NCBI GenBank assembly: GCA_905236265.1
Contig: CAJOOV010000294.1
Coordinates: forward strand, 1 to 6,591
Direction: 5' to 3'
DNA: 6,591 bases
Origin: an uncultured Oscillospiraceae bacterium
GTDB taxonomy: Bacteria; Bacillota; Clostridia; Oscillospirales; Oscillospiraceae
Part shown: positions 5,246 to 6,591 of the stretch, one piece after another
Numbering within the stretch: the stretch's first letter is position 1
How the letters are laid out: each line of letters opens with the position of its first letter
Notes under the pieces: generated by a model
Told to the model about the DNA's origin: nothing
Databases searched by the model: none
The model's input: only the letters and a program-made list of their open reading frames with translations
Translations under genes and position numbers: made by a program

Positions 5246-6591
5246 TCACTGAATCTCGGCCTCTGGGGTGTAGTCGCTCCACAGACGGTGTTCGGTAATG
5301 CCGAAGCGGAGATCACACTGCAGGCAGCGCCCCGCCTCGCCGCAGATCTTTGCGTCACAGATGCCGCCGCTGATGGGGGCGAAGCTGTCCTTTCGCACCT
5401 CAGCAGGGACAAAGGCCTCCTCCGCCCGCTCCAGATACCCAAAGCCGGGCACCTTGCCGATATACTGGCTGGGGATTTCCACGGGGGCAAGCACCTCGGA
5501 GATGTCGCCGTCTCCGCCCAGATATTTGTCAATGACCTCCGCAGCCTCCCGGCCGGAGGCAATGGCCTGCACCACGCTCTTAGTGCCGTAAATGGCATCG
5601 CCGCAGGCGAAAATGCCCTCAACGCTGGTGTTCAGCGTGCCGGGCTTGGTGGCGATACAGTTGCCCCGGCCCCGTTCCAGACCGGAATCCTCCGCCAGAT
5701 CAGTGCGCTGACCGGTGGCAAAGATGACGGTATCGCACGCAATGGTGTGCTCGCTGCCCTCCACCTTCTTGATGATGGCGCGGCGGTTCTCATCAAAGGT
5801 GAAGCTCTCAATGTCGCAGAAGGTGACGCTGGAAACAGCGTCCTCGCCGTTGATAGACTCGAAGGTCTGTCCGGGATGGACATGGATGCCCTCTTCGGTG
5901 GCCTGCTCGATCTCCTCGTCGTCAGCGGTCATAATCTCCCGCTTCTCCAGACAGGCAAGGTGAACCTCCTGCGCCCCCAGCCTCACGGCGCTGCGGGCGC
6001 AGTCAAAGGCCACGTTGCCGCCGCCCAGAACGATCACCCGCTTACCCATGCCGGTGGGCTCACCCATGGAGCAGTTTTTCAGAAACTCAGAGTTCACAAA
6101 CACGTTTTTCAGACCGCTGCCCTTCATCGGCAGGCGCACGCCCCCGTGGGTGCCTACGGCCATCAGCACGGCATCAAACTCCTTCAGCAGCTCCACCGGA
6201 TGATCCACCCGGCAGTTGGTCTCCACCTTCACGCCGTTGTCAATCACATAGCCGCACTCCTTGTCCACCACCTCACGGGGCAGACGGTAGGAGGGGATGC
6301 CGTACTGAAGCTGCCCGCCCAGCTTGGGATAGGCCTCCTTCAGCGTCACCTCATGTCCCTGCTTGGCAAGGTACATGGCAGCGGTCATCCCGGCAGGGCC
6401 GCCGCCCACCACGCAGACCTTTTTCCCCGTGGGGGGCAGGTGCTTCTGCTTGGACTGCCAGAGGCTGTTGTCCGTATGCTCGGCGGCATAGCGCTTGATG
6501 TTGCGGATCGAAATCGGCTCGTTGACCTGCCCGCGGCGGCACTGGCCCTCACAGGTATGGGCACAGACCCGGCCGAGACACTCCGGGAAAG
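5246..6591 (-). CDS. GltD-like NAD(P)H-dependent FAD/Fe-S oxidoreductase, 5' end outside window
   Basis: This protein belongs to the glutamate synthase small-subunit/dihydropyrimidine dehydrogenase-type family, which oxidises NAD(P)H with FAD and passes electrons to Fe-S clusters of a partner. 447 residues are visible. The reading frame runs open to the window edge, so the true start lies upstream. A GTG at 6412 is inside the FAD motif and is not a start. Visible parts in order: the N-terminal Fe-S domain end, ECLGRVCAHTCEGQCRRG, with four Cys (visible residues 4, 9, 13, 17); the first FAD loop VVGGGPAG (60-67); the NAD(P)H loop VLGGGNVAFDCA (near 6000-6031); ATGQRTD; and the second FAD motif GIFACGDA (325-332). 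The C-terminal tail has extra Cys (ICDAKICGEAGRCLQCD) that may bind another cluster. The segment after the NAD(P)H loop reads CLEKRE rather than the common YRR of NADPH enzymes, so the preference between NADH and NADPH is open. There is no GltB-type amidotransferase beside it. With the fusion gene 14 bases downstream, it is best read as the electron input subunit of that reductase, not as a true glutamate synthase part. Confidence 0.9.
   Translation of the reverse strand, partial: FPECLGRVCAHTCEGQCRRGQVNEPISIRNIKRYAAEHTDNSLWQSKQKHLPPTGKKVCVVGGGPAGMTAAMYLAKQGHEVTLKEAYPKLGGQLQYGIPSYRLPREVVDKECGYVIDNGVKVETNCRVDHPVELLKEFDAVLMAVGTHGGVRLPMKGSGLKNVFVNSEFLKNCSMGEPTGMGKRVIVLGGGNVAFDCARSAVRLGAQEVHLACLEKREIMTADDEEIEQATEEGIHVHPGQTFESINGEDAVSSVTFCDIESFTFDENRRAIIKKVEGSEHTIACDTVIFATGQRTDLAEDSGLERGRGNCIATKPGTLNTSVEGIFACGDAIYGTKSVVQAIASGREAAEVIDKYLGGDGDISEVLAPVEIPSQYIGKVPGFGYLERAEEAFVPAEVRKDSFAPISGGICDAKICGEAGRCLQCDLRFGITEHRLWSDYTPEAEIQ

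Noticed and set aside
5232..5282. A 17-residue N-terminal extension of the fusion reductase
   Set aside because: It would overlap the end of the GltD-like gene, while the Met at 5231 has AGGAGG at ideal spacing.
5246..6591. GltD as part of a true glutamate synthase
   Set aside because: No large-subunit (GltB) gene is adjacent; the next gene encodes an Fe-S/FAD reductase, which is a more likely electron acceptor.

Overview
The window is part of one minus-strand operon from a GC-rich anaerobic bacterium. The best guess is a gut-type Clostridia of the Oscillospirales/Lachnospirales kind. This rests on the mix of butyrate kinase, a GltD-like iron-sulfur flavoprotein and a fumarate-reductase-type FAD protein fused to ferredoxin modules, and on codon use that almost completely avoids TTA, CTA and TCA. 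The assignment is inference; no rRNA or other taxonomic marker is present.

Layout in the direction of transcription (right to left): (1) 6591-5246, a GltD-like NAD(P)H-dependent FAD/Fe-S oxidoreductase whose 5' end lies outside the window; (2) 5231-2511, a 906-residue fusion of a NuoF-like Fe-S region, a two-motif ferredoxin and a fumarate-reductase-type FAD domain; (3) 2495-1398, a butyrate kinase-like acyl kinase; (4) 1394-957, a small four-helix membrane protein; (5) 902-1, a thiolase whose 3' end lies outside the window. The gaps are 14, 15, 3 and 54 bases. Each of the four visible starts has a Shine-Dalgarno sequence. No promoter, terminator, RNA gene, CRISPR array or mobile element was seen, and no stretch longer than 54 bases lacks a gene. 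The largest gap holds a strong stem-loop.

Proposed joint role (inference): gene 1 takes electrons from NAD(P)H and passes them through Fe-S clusters to the Fe-S modules of gene 2. The FAD domain of gene 2 then reduces a C=C bond of an organic acid or acyl substrate. That FAD domain lacks, by eye, two residues needed by true fumarate reductases, so the acceptor is probably not fumarate. The thiolase would cleave or form a beta-keto acyl-CoA, and the acyl kinase would recover ATP from an acyl phosphate. The membrane protein may handle substrate or product. The most unusual points are the three-module reductase, a Cys-to-Glu change in its first ferredoxin motif, and the combination of genes. The substrate cannot be told from this sequence.
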